NCBI GenBank assembly: GCA_015680685.1
Contig: MNCI01030279.1
Span: 95,506-159,505 of the forward strand
Direction of reading: 5' to 3'
Source: Gnetum montanum
Taxonomy: Eukaryota; Streptophyta; Gnetopsida; Gnetales; Gnetaceae
DNA length: 64,000 nucleotides
Position numbers and translations under genes: made by a program. The first letter of the stretch is position 1, and the number at the start of each line of letters is the position of its first letter. Below the pieces are notes generated by a model. That model was given only the letters and a program-made list of their open reading frames with translations, was not told the DNA's origin and searched no databases. Shown here piece after piece: positions 1-11,290 of the stretch.

Positions 1-479
1 TTCCAATTGATACACCACATCAGAGCTTTTCTTCTTCACTAACATAGATGTCTCTAATATCATGTAGACATCTCCTATGAGGGCTTTGTTCTTTGGAGAG
101 ACATCTACTCTTTTTGGGAGATTTTTTCTCTAGAATGAAGATGTATATACTTTAGCAAAGATGTATTTGGGAAGACATCTTTCTTTCTAGGGAGACATCT
201 ATCTTGAAGGTGCTAAAAATAAAAATGCTTATTTTGATGCTTGGAGCCTCTAGATGCCTCCCAACAAGTCCCCATAGATCATGGAACCTCCTAAACTCAT
301 CAAAATAAGCCAAAAACACCTTCAAACATGAAAAACCATCCAAGAATCTTCATCATAAAAATTCAAAATACAAACACACATAAAAATTGAACACATGCAT
401 CTAGGTCTTCTCTAAGTACAAAACTTGCAAAAAAAACTTGTAGGACAAGAACAAGGGAATTGGAAGAGGTGTTCCTACA
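1..479 (-). repeat. 3' LTR (partial) of Ty3 chromovirus
   Basis: Read on the minus strand, a purine-rich tract (AAGGGTGGGAG) ends just before TGTAGGAACACC, which has the TG start expected of an LTR. The LTR then runs leftwards out of the window. It lies directly downstream of the chromodomain end of the neighbouring pol remnant, which is where a 3' LTR belongs. The other LTR and the left end are not visible, so the boundary rests only on the polypurine tract and the TG start. The small ORFs at 152-343 and 425-613 look like chance frames. Confidence 0.55.
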
Positions 480-509
480 CTAGATCTCCCACCCTTCAAA
501 AAGTGAACT

Positions 510-942
510 CACATGAACAATGCAGTAGGGTTAGAAGTGATCCCCCACTCAACAAGTTTGGTCTCATAGACTCATACAACATCATCAGTGGATTGATCCT
601 CCCAATGGATTAAATATTCATGCCTCTTGACTCCCCAAGTGGTAGAAGCTTCCCTTTTCTTAAGTACAATTACCTTCTTCTCCATTGAAGGCTTAGACTG
701 ATCAATAGCTCCCTCAACTTATCAATGCTTCCTTGTATGGTTTTCTCATTAGCTTTTCCATGATAGTGCACAAGATTTGAAACATTAAATACAAAAGACA
801 TACCAACATCATTTGGTAAATCAATATGAAAAGAATTATTATTAATTTTAGCCATATTTTTCAAAGGCCCCATCTTCTTAGCTTTCAATTTGGAGAAATT
901 AACACTTCTCAAATGCTTCTTCTTCAAGTGCATCCAAACCAA
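510..942 (-). pseudogene. Integrase C-terminus and chromodomain
   Basis: The frame 942-670 contains KLKAKKMGPLKNMAKINNN, FHIDLPNDVGMSFVFNVSNL. This is the linker typical of plant chromovirus integrases, usually seen as GPF-V-KINDNAYKIDLP-FNV-DL. Further left on the same strand, HEYLIHWEDQSTDD resembles the core of a chromodomain, which steers such elements to heterochromatin. A stop interrupts it, and the putative LTR follows about 30 bases later. The chromodomain is called by eye from a short stretch. Confidence 0.7.
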
Positions 943-966
943 GTTACCAACAAAAAAATTAGGCTT

Positions 967-1892
967 CTACTTATCCTGATTCCTTTTTAGAACTTTCTCT
1001 TCAGCCTTTTTCTCAATTTTTGATTTTACTTGTGCATGCAAATCCTTCATCTCTTGCACAAAATCAATATTAATTCGAGCCTCACCATCAAAGCTCTTCA
1101 AAGTATCTACCATTTTTGGACAAAATACATAGTTTACCTCAAATGGGCTTTTATCAGTTGCAACATGAAAAACATTATTATATAAATATTTAACATGACA
1201 CAACAATTTTTCCCACCTATTTGGTTGTCCATCACACAAACATTTCAATATTTTTAGCAAGGATTTATTCATCACCTTTGTTTGGCCATATGATTGTGGA
1301 TGATATGCACTAGAAAAATTTAACTTCGCCCCCAAAATATTTCAAAGGGACCTCCAAAAATGACTTCTTAACTTGGAGCCTTTGTCATTGATAATATTCA
1401 AAGGAATACCATGTAGCTTCATAACATGCTATTAAAATAAATTTGCAACATGAGAGACATCACTCACCTTCTTACATGGAATAAAATGTGTCACCTTGAA
1501 GAACCTGTCCACAATAACAAAAATTGCATTGTTTCCACTCTTGGTCTTTGGAATACCTATCACAAAGTTCATTAACATACTTTTCCATGGACCTTTGGAA
1601 ATTGGAAAAGGTATATAGTATCCATCCACACCTTTACCTCCTTGTACTTCTGACATGTCAAGCACTCCTTTATAAATTTTAAGACTTTTGTTGTCATATC
1701 AGGCAAAAAATAGTACCTAGTAACAAGTTCCAATGTTTTACCCCTACTCATGTGACCTGCCATGCCACTACAATGCTTTTCAAGCAAAATATTTTTCCTA
1801 AAATCATAATTAGGAACACATACCTTTCCATTCTTAAATAGTAGTTCATCTTGAATATGATAGTTCTTGCATTGGTCTATCCTATTCACCAA
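967..1892 (-). pseudogene. Chromovirus integrase (zinc and core) fragments
   Basis: Three overlapping minus-strand frames cover the integrase. 1892-1700 holds the H2C2 zinc domain (HCSGMAGHMSRGKT, CLTCQKYK). 1665-1432 holds the start of the core (DRFFKVTHFIPCKK), with the first catalytic Asp region shifted to FVIGIPKTKSGN. 1335-967 holds the second half (FSSAYHPQSYGQTKVMNKSL, with the usual DGQ replaced by YGQ). Integrase inserts cDNA into the genome. Frameshifts separate all three pieces. Confidence 0.85.
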
Positions 1893-2129
1893 TGGCTCTT
1901 TGAGGCCTCTCCAAATCTACCCAAAATCAACATCATGCTCATATAAAGGATAAAAACCACCCATACCTTCCACATGAGGTACACTGAAATTTACCACATG
2001 CACCCTAGATAATGCAATAGCTACCACATTGGCTTTTCCACTTTTGTGCTTCAACACAAAATTGAAATCTTGTAACTATGCAACCCACTTCATGTGCTTT
2101 GCATTGAACTTCTTTTGTGAGTTTAGAAA

Positions 2130-2473
2130 TTGAAGTGCTTTTTTGTCTATCATCAAAGTGAATTCTTTAGGGAACAAGTAATGCCTCCAATGCTTTATTT
2201 CTTGGAGAATAACATACAAATCCTTCTCATATATGCTATATTTTTCCTTAACTCATTCAACGTTTTAGAAAAGAAAGAAATAGGCATACCTTCTTGTGAA
2301 AGTAACCCACCAATGGCAAGTCCACTTACATCCACCTCCACATGAAAAGACTTTTGAAAATCAAGAATTTCAAGCACTAGTCCATTGGCAATCTTTGGTT
2401 TCAACAAGTCAAATCTCCCTTGGGTTTCATTATCGCACCTAAATTCTTTATTTTTCTTCAAAAAAGTAAACAT
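2130..2473 (-). pseudogene. Chromovirus RNase H fragment
   Basis: The frame 2473-2195 reads through FHVEVDVSGLAIGGLLSQEG and ISFFSKTLNE, the start of a Ty3 RNase H domain. The usual form is a DAS-type catalytic motif followed by GAVLSQ and a block on self-made connections. The catalytic Asp of the first strand seems kept (VDVSG), but the frame breaks soon after. RNase H removes the RNA strand after reverse transcription. It lies between the RT and integrase fragments as expected. Confidence 0.8.
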
Positions 2474-2599
2474 AGCCCATGAAATACCACTAAAGTATTT
2501 TATGAATTATCTATAAAATCATGTTAAATCAAGGAATGATCTTACCTCCCCACCATTCTTAGGAGTTGGCCAATCCTTTATAGCCTTCACCTTGGTAGC

Positions 2600-3192
2600 T
2601 TTTATCCAAATTTGATTTTTAGAAATCACGTGCCCCAAAGATGGGATTTCCCTCTTTAAGAAATAACTTTTCTTCACACTCCTCTAACTTAAGGAACACC
2701 ATCCTCAAGTCATCCAAGTGCTCTTCCTCATTATAGCTATACACTAAAAGACCAACAAAAAAGATAATAGATCACTTAAAAATTAAGTCCTTCAATACAC
2801 CATTCATCAACTTCATGGATGCAGGAGGTGCATTTGTCAACCCAAATGGCATCACCAATAAACAAACCATCTGGTGTTTTGAAAAATATCTTTCACTCAT
2901 TACAAAGCCTAATTCTAATTTGATGGTACCCACTCTTTAAATCAATTTTGCTAAAAATTTGAGCATTGGTAAGGGCATCAAGGATATAATCCATCCTTGG
3001 AATAGGAAACCTATACCACACTATTATCCTATTCACTACCTTGGAATCAATGCACATCCTCCATTCATTGCTATCCTTCTTTGGAACTATCACTGCTAGA
3101 GCTGCCCAAGGTGAAATGGATTTCCTCATAGAGCCACTTGTAACTAACCCATCTACTTGCCTTTGCAATTTAGCCCTATGATCTTGTGTCAT
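2600..3192 (-). pseudogene. Chromovirus reverse transcriptase fragment
   Basis: The frame at 3192-2893 contains the typical plant Ty3 RT start: a QVDGLVTSG segment, WRMCIDSKVVNRI (fingers) and FSKIDLKSGYHQIRI (motif A, with the catalytic Asp kept). Further left, after frameshifts, come LVYSYNEEEHLDDLRMVF and KAIKDWPTP, the palm-to-connection part. At about 2760-2740 the tract that should hold the YxDD or FxDD catalytic pair reads FVGLLVYS, so the Asp pair is lost. RT normally copies element RNA to cDNA. This copy cannot. Confidence 0.85.
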
Positions 3193-3235
3193 CTAGAAAT
3201 CTCTCTCATTGGGAGTGGTATTACCAAGAATGAAG

Positions 3236-3472
3236 TTAATCATATGTTGTACATTCCTCATTAATGGTATTAGATAACCAATGCACCTTATAGGGTCTTA
3301 GATGAGGATGAGTTACCAAACCCACTTTAGTAACTACCTTAAAAGAAATAACATTTTCTTGGGCTCCCCCATTAATCAAAATATGAATCCATTCCCCACT
3401 AAGTAAATAACTAGTTCTAATTTGAAATAACAATTTCCTATCAAGATGATATCCTCTATTCAAATTTCCCAT
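3236..3472 (-). pseudogene. Chromovirus aspartic protease fragment
   Basis: The minus-strand frame contains HILINGGAQENVIS followed by RPYKVHWLSN. This matches the active-site and downstream motif of plant Ty3 proteases, whose usual catalytic triplet is DGG or DSG. Here the catalytic Asp is replaced by Asn (NGG), so the copy would be inactive. The family enzyme cleaves the Gag-Pol polyprotein inside the particle. The next fragment, on its left, is reverse transcriptase. Confidence 0.75.
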
Positions 3473-3692
3473 GAATGAACAAAAATTTAATTTAGAAACA
3501 TCCTCAATTTTTGGAGCATTAGGATTACCTCTCTAAAGAGCATGGCTTGATGTCTCCTCAACCTTTATGATTTGCACACATTTACCCTTGGCTACCATGT
3601 TGATGAGTTATCATTTTGTTGGCCGCGATATCGTAGCTGTGATATTGTATATGTGATATCACGCACCCGATAGCACAGCCTATCTTCTCATC

Positions 3693-3700
3693 TATAAATA
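3693..3700 (+). promoter_or_regulatory. TATA box in LTR of element A
   Basis: TATAAATA sits just after the GATATC palindrome array. The same box is at 16884 and 24976 (B), 30782 and 38556 (C) and 62963 (D), so it marks the U3/R promoter of the family. RNA would start about 30 bases downstream. Confidence 0.8.
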
Positions 3701-3876
3701 AGAGGTAGATAGATCTGGTAGGCAGCTTTTTAGAGTTGTTAAGTTTAATTTTTCAATAATTTTTTAGTAATTTTCCTCTTAACCCTTTTCTCCCAATGCA
3801 TGCCCGCAGTGTAATGATTGTAATTGTATGGCATCCTTATTCGACTGTGACGTACTTGGACACGCACATGACCAAC

Positions 3877-3882
3877 AATAAA
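3877..3882 (+). promoter_or_regulatory. Poly(A) signal in LTR of element A
   Basis: AATAAA lies about 180 bases after the TATA box, in a block conserved in every LTR copy of the family (GCACATGACYnRYAATAAA). It fits the R-region polyadenylation signal. Confidence 0.6.
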
Positions 3883-4412
3883 ATTGTAGCATTCACTTAG
3901 TTTAATTATTTAATTTTTATTTTTATTTATTTTTTTCATAGTTAACATCTCTTTACCCTCAACTCCTTTTAAGCATGGAATGAGTACAACTTGATCACGA
4001 GCATTCAAGTGCGACTACTTGGTAACCCAGTAGGATACTTAGGCCATGCGCTTGGTAATACCCAGTGGTAGTCATGCATGAGGTCCAAGATGTGTACAGA
4101 TGATTAAGGAATAGATGCTCATCACACTTAGGCTAGCTTAGACTCTCTCTCTCCCTCTCTCTCCTAGTTTAGTCAATATTATTTTCCATTAGCCCCAAGA
4201 GTAGCATTAGTATAGGAACATATCATACACCTCACTCTAGAATAAACCATACGTGAGAAAGCTAATACTAGTCTAGATGGGAAGATAGTGAACTATGATC
4301 TATGAGTAACTGTATAGAAACCAAAAGTAGCCCTTCTGTGGAGTTCAATCGGATCGTGCGTGAAACACTCGTATTCATATGGTTGAGTGTAGGGGTACGT
4401 TGCCACTCATCA

Positions 4413-4431
4413 TTGGTGTCATTGTCAGGGA
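4413..4431 (+). other. Primer binding site (tRNA-Asp type), element A
   Basis: TTGGTGTCATTGTCAGGGA follows the LTR directly. The complement of the 3' end of plant tRNA-Asp is TGGCGCCGTTGCCGGGGA, the site used by Athila/Tat-type Ty3 elements. The differences here are C-to-T or G-to-A changes. The site is better preserved in C (31505-31523). Confidence 0.75.
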
Positions 4432-4553
4432 TGGTGATAGTTATCTAGATTAGTTATATAAAAAAGGATCATTGTATAGGAATTAATGATATATCTTTTA
4501 GGAAGAAATAATTACAAAAAGTTACATAAAAATTCACACACAATTGCACAACC

Positions 4554-6442
4554 ATGCCTCTCCTACAAGACTACGATAATGCCATATCTAGTGAGGCAAT
4601 TCATTAGAAAACCAATGAATTATATGACAATGAAGATTGGAGTACATAATCAAAAGTGGGGGCTTCTTATAGACAAAAATGAAGACAAAATCATCCCAAC
4701 ATAAAAAATCATAACTTACTAGATGACGATGAACCCCTACTAGCCACTACAAGCCTATCGCAAATACAAGAGGCTGTTCGAATCTCCCGTAGGCATCGTA
4801 AAGAGAGCCACCTACCTAGGCTAGATTTAAAAAAATTTCCCAATTTCTCAAGAGGCTATGACTTAGATCCACAACAACATTTACAAGCCTTCTATGATGT
4901 CTGTGCATGGAACAACATTGATAATGATTGGAAAAAACTCAAGCTCTTTCCTATGACACTCGTTGGCCAAGCAAAAGTATGGTATNNNNNNNNNNNNNNN
5001 NNNNNNNNNNNNNNNNNNNNNNNNNNNNNNNNNNNNNNNNNNNNNNNNNNNNNNNNNTATGCACTGTTAAACAACTATCCAGGCCATGAGTTCTCCGAGG
5101 AAAGGCTAATGTACCATATCGTTGATGGGCTTCGTGATGTAACAAGAGAAACCCTAGGGATGTATGCCCAAGGTCAACTATATGAACTATGAACCCATAA
5201 ATTCCAAGAGCTTATTAAGTGAGTAGAAAAAGAAGAAGGAGAAATGGCAAGATGGGAGAGTGTTGATAAACATCAACAGGACCAAAGTCTCAAATTAACA
5301 GAAGTCCATAATCACAAAAGGGAGTAATAAACCTATCTCAAGGAGAAAGAACCATATTTTCCAGTACAACAATCATTAGAGGAAGTTGAGGCAAAGATTA
5401 ATAAGATGTTGGAATGGATGCATAAAAAGTGTAAAGAATATATCGATATTATTGGAGATAGAGTTTTGACAACCCAAGGAGTAGGATAAAGTATCATTAG
5501 ATAATTAGAAAGAAGGGATGAAGAAAATAAGATCCCAACTGCCAATCATACGTATGAATGCAACATTTGCCTGTATGATCACCCCAAGGGCCAATGCCCA
5601 ATCTTGTTACATTTAGACAAGCATTGGGGAAGCACATTACACCCAAAGTTCGTACAAAGATACTATGTTTGATCACAATGGCAACAATCCTAGTTGTGGG
5701 GGAATCCACCCCTAAACTGGAGACACCCTTTGTATTATCCGAATCCAAATGTTTATCTAGTCCAACATCCTATCTCCCCAACTAGGTCAACATACTCTAC
5801 TTCGTCGTATTATTATTCTCATCAATACCATCAACCCAGGTCCCCAACAAAACCACCACCTTGTGCACCTTACACTTATCCTAATTTTCAACATTCTCAT
5901 CCTTTCCCTCCTTCTACATCGCCAACAACTGTTCCTAAAGTGTCTGCACTACAGCAACAACCCACGAACGTTACTTGTGCTACCATTGCCAAAAGCCATG
6001 AGAGACCTCCTCAACATCAAAGGATATCCTTCTTTAGACATGACCATAGGAAGGGACAACATAGTTCCAAGGCCACTACATTCTCCAACTTAGTACAAGT
6101 TCAACATTGTGGTGCATCCTTCTCCTCAAACCCAACGCCTTGTGTCACTTCATCAGGGCCATCAATTAACACTCCAACAACCATACGACCCAATGAATAC
6201 AACCATGGAAAGAGACATCTCAATCCTTACATACCATCTTACGGTCTCAAGTATCAACTCATTATCTGGGAACCACATCTTATAAATTGCCCCACTACGC
6301 TTACTATAATCAGGTGTGTGAACCCCAATGGGGTAAGTATGACCAAGTTTTGATATTTCCAACATGCAAGGATCCTCATCTTTCATTTATTAATCCTTTC
6401 CATGCTCAACCATTTAGTTATGGGGGATATCCCCCATTCTAA
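4554..6442 (+). pseudogene. gag pseudogene of element A
   Basis: The ATG at 4554 begins MPLLQDYDNA, as in C. An acidic, variable N-terminus leads to the plant retrotransposon Gag domain (LFPMTLVGQAKVWY at about 4940-4985, then SEERLMYHIVDGLRDVTRETL after the gap). A CX2CX3HX4C zinc knuckle follows (CNICLYDHPKGQC, about 5560-5600). The C-terminal half is rich in Pro, Tyr and Ser and ends FSYGGYPPF-stop, as in C. Gag packages the RNA and forms the particle. The gap at 4986-5057 and several frameshifts and stops break it. No protease or RT follows. Confidence 0.85.
4986..5057. other. Assembly gap (72 N) inside gag
   Basis: The Ns replace the central Gag domain. In both B (18479-18637) and C (32076-32234) the matching stretch is 159 bases, so the true missing sequence is probably about 159 bases rather than 72. 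Confidence 0.9.
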
Positions 6443-7800
6443 TAACAAGCAGGGTTAATAAATATTTTTTAATTTTTTTAAAATTTTACAATTTTTGTTT
6501 TCCAGTTTCTCATTTTTCAATTTCTTGTTCTATCTTTTTGTCTTTTTATCTCTTTATAAGTAATCTCATCTACGAATAAAACACTCATGTGGCTCATTAG
6601 CTGAGGTTTGTTCTATGTTATCGAGTCTTGAGTGATCAATTATTTGGATAGTGAGCCCATTACACCCACTCATCCACTCTACAAATAAGAGGTTCTGTTC
6701 GAGGGTACAGTGATATTCTTAACATTCTTGAAACTTAAAATTAATTTTTTGTTCATTGTACTCGGAATGAAGAAGGGGGGACCAAGAGGGAATGATTAGG
6801 GTGTGACATCAAGGGGACTTGCGGATTCTCTTTGGTGATGTCTGTGAGAGTTATCACGCAACATGGTTGTACTAAGATCCTTGCAGATCTAACACAAAAT
6901 GGGAGTAAGAATAATCAAAAGGCACTCAAAAATCCAATGCTATTTTAGGGGGTCCCACTGGAAAGACATGCACCCATGCCTAAAGGTTGGCAACTTCTCT
7001 GGATTGAAAAATTGAAGAAAAAAAAAACAAAGAAAGTGCCACAAAGCAAAAATCACTCCTCCCTTGAATAAAAGGCCAAGTGACCATATTCCTTGTTCTT
7101 CTATTACTCTCATAGTTGCTCATCATGGGATGAAACAATGTGGTGTCACTGATCAGAGGAATGGACTTGGTCCTGATCTTGGAATTATGGGTTAATGACA
7201 CATTAATCATGCTTTACACATAGGATTCATTATGCCCTAGGTCAGTTACCTCATGTCCCAATCTCTACAATCCCTTCTATACCTCATCTCATCTCATTGT
7301 TCATGTAATTGTAATTTTTCTCTTGCGTAGCATAGAATTTTGACCTCATTCCGATGATACTTACATGTGTGTGTTTTGTGGAACTAGTGTGGATTACATT
7401 TAACCCTTCGAGTGCCCACGGACACTTCTAAGTGTGGTTATGCAAGGGCATTATATGTTGGAACCTACTTTGGGGAGGACCCACTTGCGTAATTTTTGTA
7501 ATTTGCACTCATAATACATTTTCCACACACCATCTATTACCCTCAATACATTTTTAATGATATTCCTTCCCTTCTTACTCTTCCTACAATTCAAACGTTC
7601 CTATGAACCATCACATAGCCTTTTTCTCTCCCTTACCACCCGAGGTCCTTATTGATCAATTCCACACACACATAATTATTCGTGCCTTTAGAACTAGTTA
7701 AATCACCCTAGATCCCTTTAACATTTGTCCAAATGTCCTTAGTTTCTATCATTCACTTCAAAAAAATATTCACAAATTCGATATATTCCCTAGTGCCCTA
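6443..7800 (+). other. Gag-ORF2 spacer of element A
   Basis: There is no continuous reading frame. The stretch is nevertheless alignable with B (20084-21480) and C (33629-34995). Shared blocks include CTACAAATAAGAGGTTCTG-like sequence near 6700, GACATCAAGGGGACTTGCGG near 6810, and a short coding-like piece near 7050-7195 that matches the small ORF of B. No RT, RNase H or integrase motif is present, although pol normally lies here. Confidence 0.65.
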
Positions 7801-7805
7801 ACATT

Positions 7806-7862
7806 GATAGGCCACGATATCACGTATGTGATATCGCGTCACAAAAACCTATATATATGTGA
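7806..7862 (+). promoter_or_regulatory. Internal promoter-like region, element A
   Basis: GGCCACGATATCACGTATGT and a second GATATC are followed by TATATATATGTGACC. This repeats the layout of the LTR U3 (palindromes, then a TATA box) but lies inside the element, about 260 bases before the intron that precedes ORF2. B has the same arrangement at 21485-21580, and C keeps only the TATATATAT. It may drive a separate ORF2 transcript; that is inference. Confidence 0.55.
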
Positions 7863-7888
7863 CCCCCCCCCCCCCCCCCCCCCCCCCN
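7863..7888 (+). repeat. Poly-C run of 25 followed by N
   Basis: 25 C residues in a row end in a single N. At the matching place C has GACCCCTAC and B has GATCCCCCCTAG. This is therefore an expanded homopolymer or a sequencing or assembly uncertainty, directly downstream of the internal TATA box. Confidence 0.9.
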
Positions 7889-8120
7889 TGCCATCATTTT
7901 CAACTATTCACATGGGGGAGTTTTTCAAATTTCTCTCTATGACTTGCGATTGTGCGTCCCTTGCTTTCATACCTATATCTTGCTCGCTGGTGCTCCGATT
8001 TTCATTCTGTCTAAACCTACTTGAACCTGGAGCGTTCAACTTAGTCGTGGAGGAGAGGCACATGCTGAATAGTGCATGAATTTTTTGAAATTTTTCATCA
8101 TCCAAAGGACATTATCAAGG

Positions 8121-8341
8121 GTAATTCGCTATAATATTAAGGATAAATGTGCCAAAAAGAACTTCATCCCCTTAGTTATATGGGAAACTAGATTTGGAAA
8201 CCACCTAAGCAAAGAGGATTAAATATTACAATATTTTAGGAAACATTACATAGAGATAAAATAAATTCATTAAGGCAAGAAGTAAGGTATAACCTAACCT
8301 TGGTAACAACCTTACTAATGATGGGTCTCATGTGATTGCAG
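8121..8341 (+). other. Intron in 5' leader of ORF2, element A
   Basis: The donor ATCAAGG/GTAATT and acceptor GTGATTGCAG are kept in the same place in B (21834-22085) and C (35271-35500). A CTTACTAAT branch-site-like sequence lies about 27 bases before the acceptor, and coding similarity starts right after it. In C the acceptor is followed directly by ATG. Confidence 0.6.
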
Positions 8342-11036
8342 ATTACCCCAAAACATGGACAACAAGAAGGTCTTGCTAAGGTGAGAGTAAATGACCTAGG
8401 AGAGGTGGACAAGTTCCTATAGGACAACATGCAGAGTAGGAGGAACAATCATTTAGCATCCACCAAGAGGACCCTACTATTGTACAATCAAGGAAGGTAG
8501 AAGGAGGAGCTACGGTAGCACCTAAACAAGGACAACATCTCACGTTGCCCCAAGATTGTGTTCTAGCTATCCATGAAATGTCCATATTCACTATGGTGAT
8601 TGTAGAATTAAATTTTGAATCTTTCATAAACTTTTCTCTAGAGGCTATTAGGGCCCACCTCAAAGGGTCCCCATTATGGCCTATCCTCTCTAAAAGTGGT
8701 GCCTGGTACTTAGGGGAAACGTACCAATTTTTGCACAATAGAGAACAAGGCACCATAGTTAATATTTGTGGTGTGACAGTCAATTTCTCTATTTAGGCCA
8801 TTTCAAAAGTATTAAATATTTTGAATACAGGACCAAAGATTTCTTAGTTTTCTACCCATTCAGACCCTGATGCAAGACGAGTTTGGTTGGAAAGAGCATA
8901 TGGCAAGGAGGATAAGACATTTGGAGAGTTGACGACGGAAGAGAGGATCTATTTCAAAATAGGGACTTATCACCTCTTCCCCATGAAGGACATAAAAATA
9001 ATTTCAACATATGTGGCAAGAGGATGTGCAATGTTGATGGAAAAGGTTAATGCTAACTTACCTCATGTATATTTTACAAAGATCCTGAGGTGGTTTGAAG
9101 AATAGAAGACAAGGAAGCTAGCATTACCCTTCACTTTTCTTATCAGGAAGCTATTCTGACATGTTGGCATCAGAGGATATACCAATGATGTCCTCAAAAA
9201 AGCCCAAAATACTTCCTACGCTGAATTGCTAAAGCCACCCATCGCAAGGAAAATCACTGGTGAGACACTAGAACCGGAACAAGAAAAAGAACAGACGGAA
9301 GGGCCAGCTGTAACTCAACTTGTAGGACCCAACCAACTTCCAAGTATAATTCCCAGCCAATAAAAATAAGTAGGGACTAGCACAGGCCAGGATCAACCAT
9401 TGCCATCGCAAGATTACAGATCCTTGATGAGCCATCTTAGGTCCATCGCTGAGATGGTCAATTGGGAAAGTTTTCATGATGCAAATCTATTCTACATCAT
9501 CGATGATGTCATACAGCCCATGGTTTCTTTGGATCATGCAAGAGGTGAAGTATCCATCCATACAGGAGGAGGGAAGAGCACTTGGTGACAACAGATCTTA
9601 GGGAACGCTGCATCTTTTCAAGTGTAATTAGAAACTAGTGAAGGGGCCACAGTGGTGGTTATGTAGCACCAAGATGTAGCAGGAGCTATAGAAGTGGTTG
9701 TAGACCACATTAAGGAATAACTCAATGTACCTGTTGTGCCACTAGCAAACCTTACAGGAGCATGGGATGCTCAAACTCTGGTTGGAACCTCAATGACTCT
9801 TGCAAAACATGAGGATGTACTTGATCGATTACTACAAAAAGGACAGGTAATGACTTCCTTATTTGACATCCCTTAGGATGTTATGGTAATTTAATCAAAC
9901 CTCATTTCCACCAAGGGGAAGCTGGTCTTGATAGAGATGACGGATGAGCACATTGAATCAAAAATGAAAAAATTGCAAGAAAGGCCTGTAGCCCTATAAG
10001 TAGCACAGTGGAATCCTTCGTAATTTGTTCCCATAGACTAGCTTGATACTTTCAAAACTAAGTAAATGACCAAACTATTGATGGAGAATAAGAATCTGGT
10101 GGAAAAAAAGAGAAAGCTATTTAGGATGCCTCTGTAGTGCAAGTGCAAACTTATGCGCATACCAAGGCACTCAAGGCCTTACAAGAGGAAAACAAGCAGC
10201 TTGTTGCTGACAACCTTCGGTTGACCTTTGTTGAAAAGCAAAAGAATGTTCTCAAAGAACCTTTTTAGCAATTATAAGAATAGCTCATCTAGGTCAACTA
10301 GGACATGAACCATTTAGCCAAGGAAAATCGAACCCTCTTGATGGAGGATGTGCACGTCATCCATCATAAGATGGCTACTGAAATAAGTGTATGGCAGAAT
10401 GATGCTAAATAACATGAAAAGCTAAAGGAGAACTTTTGGGACTAGATGGGGATGTATAAACAGATCATTGAGAAGGAGATCCATATGGCCAAGGCCCACA
10501 TCAATGCTATCAGTGTTGAACACACTGAATGGTGGTCCATATTGGACACATATGCATTTTTCCACCAAGAGAAAGTTAAGAATTGGGACTTGTAGATCTA
10601 GGACCTTACAAAACACATGGAGTTGGCAAACCTACGGTATGCCAACCTTACTATGTTAATAGTACGACACTTGAGAATAGAGCTTGAGCAACAAGTAGCC
10701 ACCACCTACATCAAATATGAAATAGAATTTGCATAACACAAGAAGATATTGCAAAAAATGGAGATTGCAAATTTTGAACTTGAGGTGGTTAAAGCAAGCT
10801 ACCAGGGATGGTATGTCAAGGAAAATAAATTGGCTCAATACCTTGCAGATTTTCAAGAATACAGACACAAAGCCAAAGCCTACAAGGAAGAACAACGAGT
10901 GTTTGTGGCTTGGTATGTCAAGGAAAATAAAATGTTTCCACAACTACCCTACCCATGGGATGTGACGACTCCATCAAACATCAAAACATTAGCATGGATG
11001 GCACAGGATCCCAGAACCGAAGAGGAGAAAATCTAG
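8342..11036 (+). pseudogene. ORF2 pseudogene of element A
   Basis: This matches ORF2 of B and C. A Gln-rich start (about 8400-8540) leads to a globular domain of about 200 residues at 8545-9230 (VIVELNFESFINF, GVTVNF, YFKIGTYHLFPMKDIK, KVNANLPHVYF, RGYTNDV). A middle block (YRSLMSHLRSIAEMVNWESF, IDDVIQPMVSLDHARGEVS) is shared with C but not B. A long charged coiled coil follows to the conserved C-terminal motif (PYPWDV, AWMAQDPRTEEEK). The globular domain recalls the putative plant transposon protein domain seen in some Athila-like elements; that is from memory. Many stops are TAG where a sibling has CAG or TGG. Confidence 0.75.
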
Positions 11037-11290
11037 GTCATACTTCAACACCATCAAGTCCCAAGACCTGGAGCATAAGACAAGGGAAAGAAACATTATA
11101 TATACTAATCCTTGGATTTTTTGTAACCATAGATGGGATCAGAGGAGAAGCACACATAGGAAGGAGAACTATCACAACCATGGAATAAATGACCATGAAT
11201 GGGAAGGAGCCAAGAATGGGCCCAAGAAGAACAAGCAGCAACCCATGCTATGGGACCTCTTAGGGAAGAGCTTGAAGTGGAATCTATCCA
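11037..11290 (+). other. Junction between the two ORF2 copies
   Basis: Similarity to C continues to about 11090 (CAAGACCTGGAGCATAAGAC) and then stops. The next 200 bases match nothing else in the window. A second ORF2 copy starts after them. The place where the C-like 3' end and LTR should be is missing. Confidence 0.55.

Larger units (their letters stand above)
480..3600 (-). mobile_element. Ty3/gypsy chromovirus, decayed pol
   Basis: Going right to left on the minus strand, the fragments appear in the canonical Ty3 order: aspartic protease (about 3472-3236), reverse transcriptase (3192-2600), RNase H (2473-2150), H2C2 zinc domain (1892-1700), integrase core (1665-967), integrase C-terminal region (942-670) and chromodomain (660-510). 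Every domain is broken by stops or frameshifts. The right side is cut at 3600, where the LTR of element A begins, so A probably inserted into this older element. Any gag upstream of the protease is not recognisable in the window. Confidence 0.9.
3601..4412 (+). repeat. 5' LTR of element A
   Basis: It starts TGATGAGT and ends ACTCATCA, an 8-base inverted terminal repeat shared with element C. Inside are GATATC-type palindromes at 3627-3680, a TATAAATA box at 3693-3700, an AATAAA signal at 3877-3882 and the conserved family end GAGTGTAGGGGTACG. The primer binding site follows directly. The length of 812 bases is close to the LTRs of B (860) and C (787 and 842). Confidence 0.9.

Noticed and set aside
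5694-6353. 219-codon open frame rich in Pro, Ser and Tyr
   Set aside because: It is the C-terminal tail of gag in element A plus a shifted extension, not a separate gene. The true end is in another frame at 6442.
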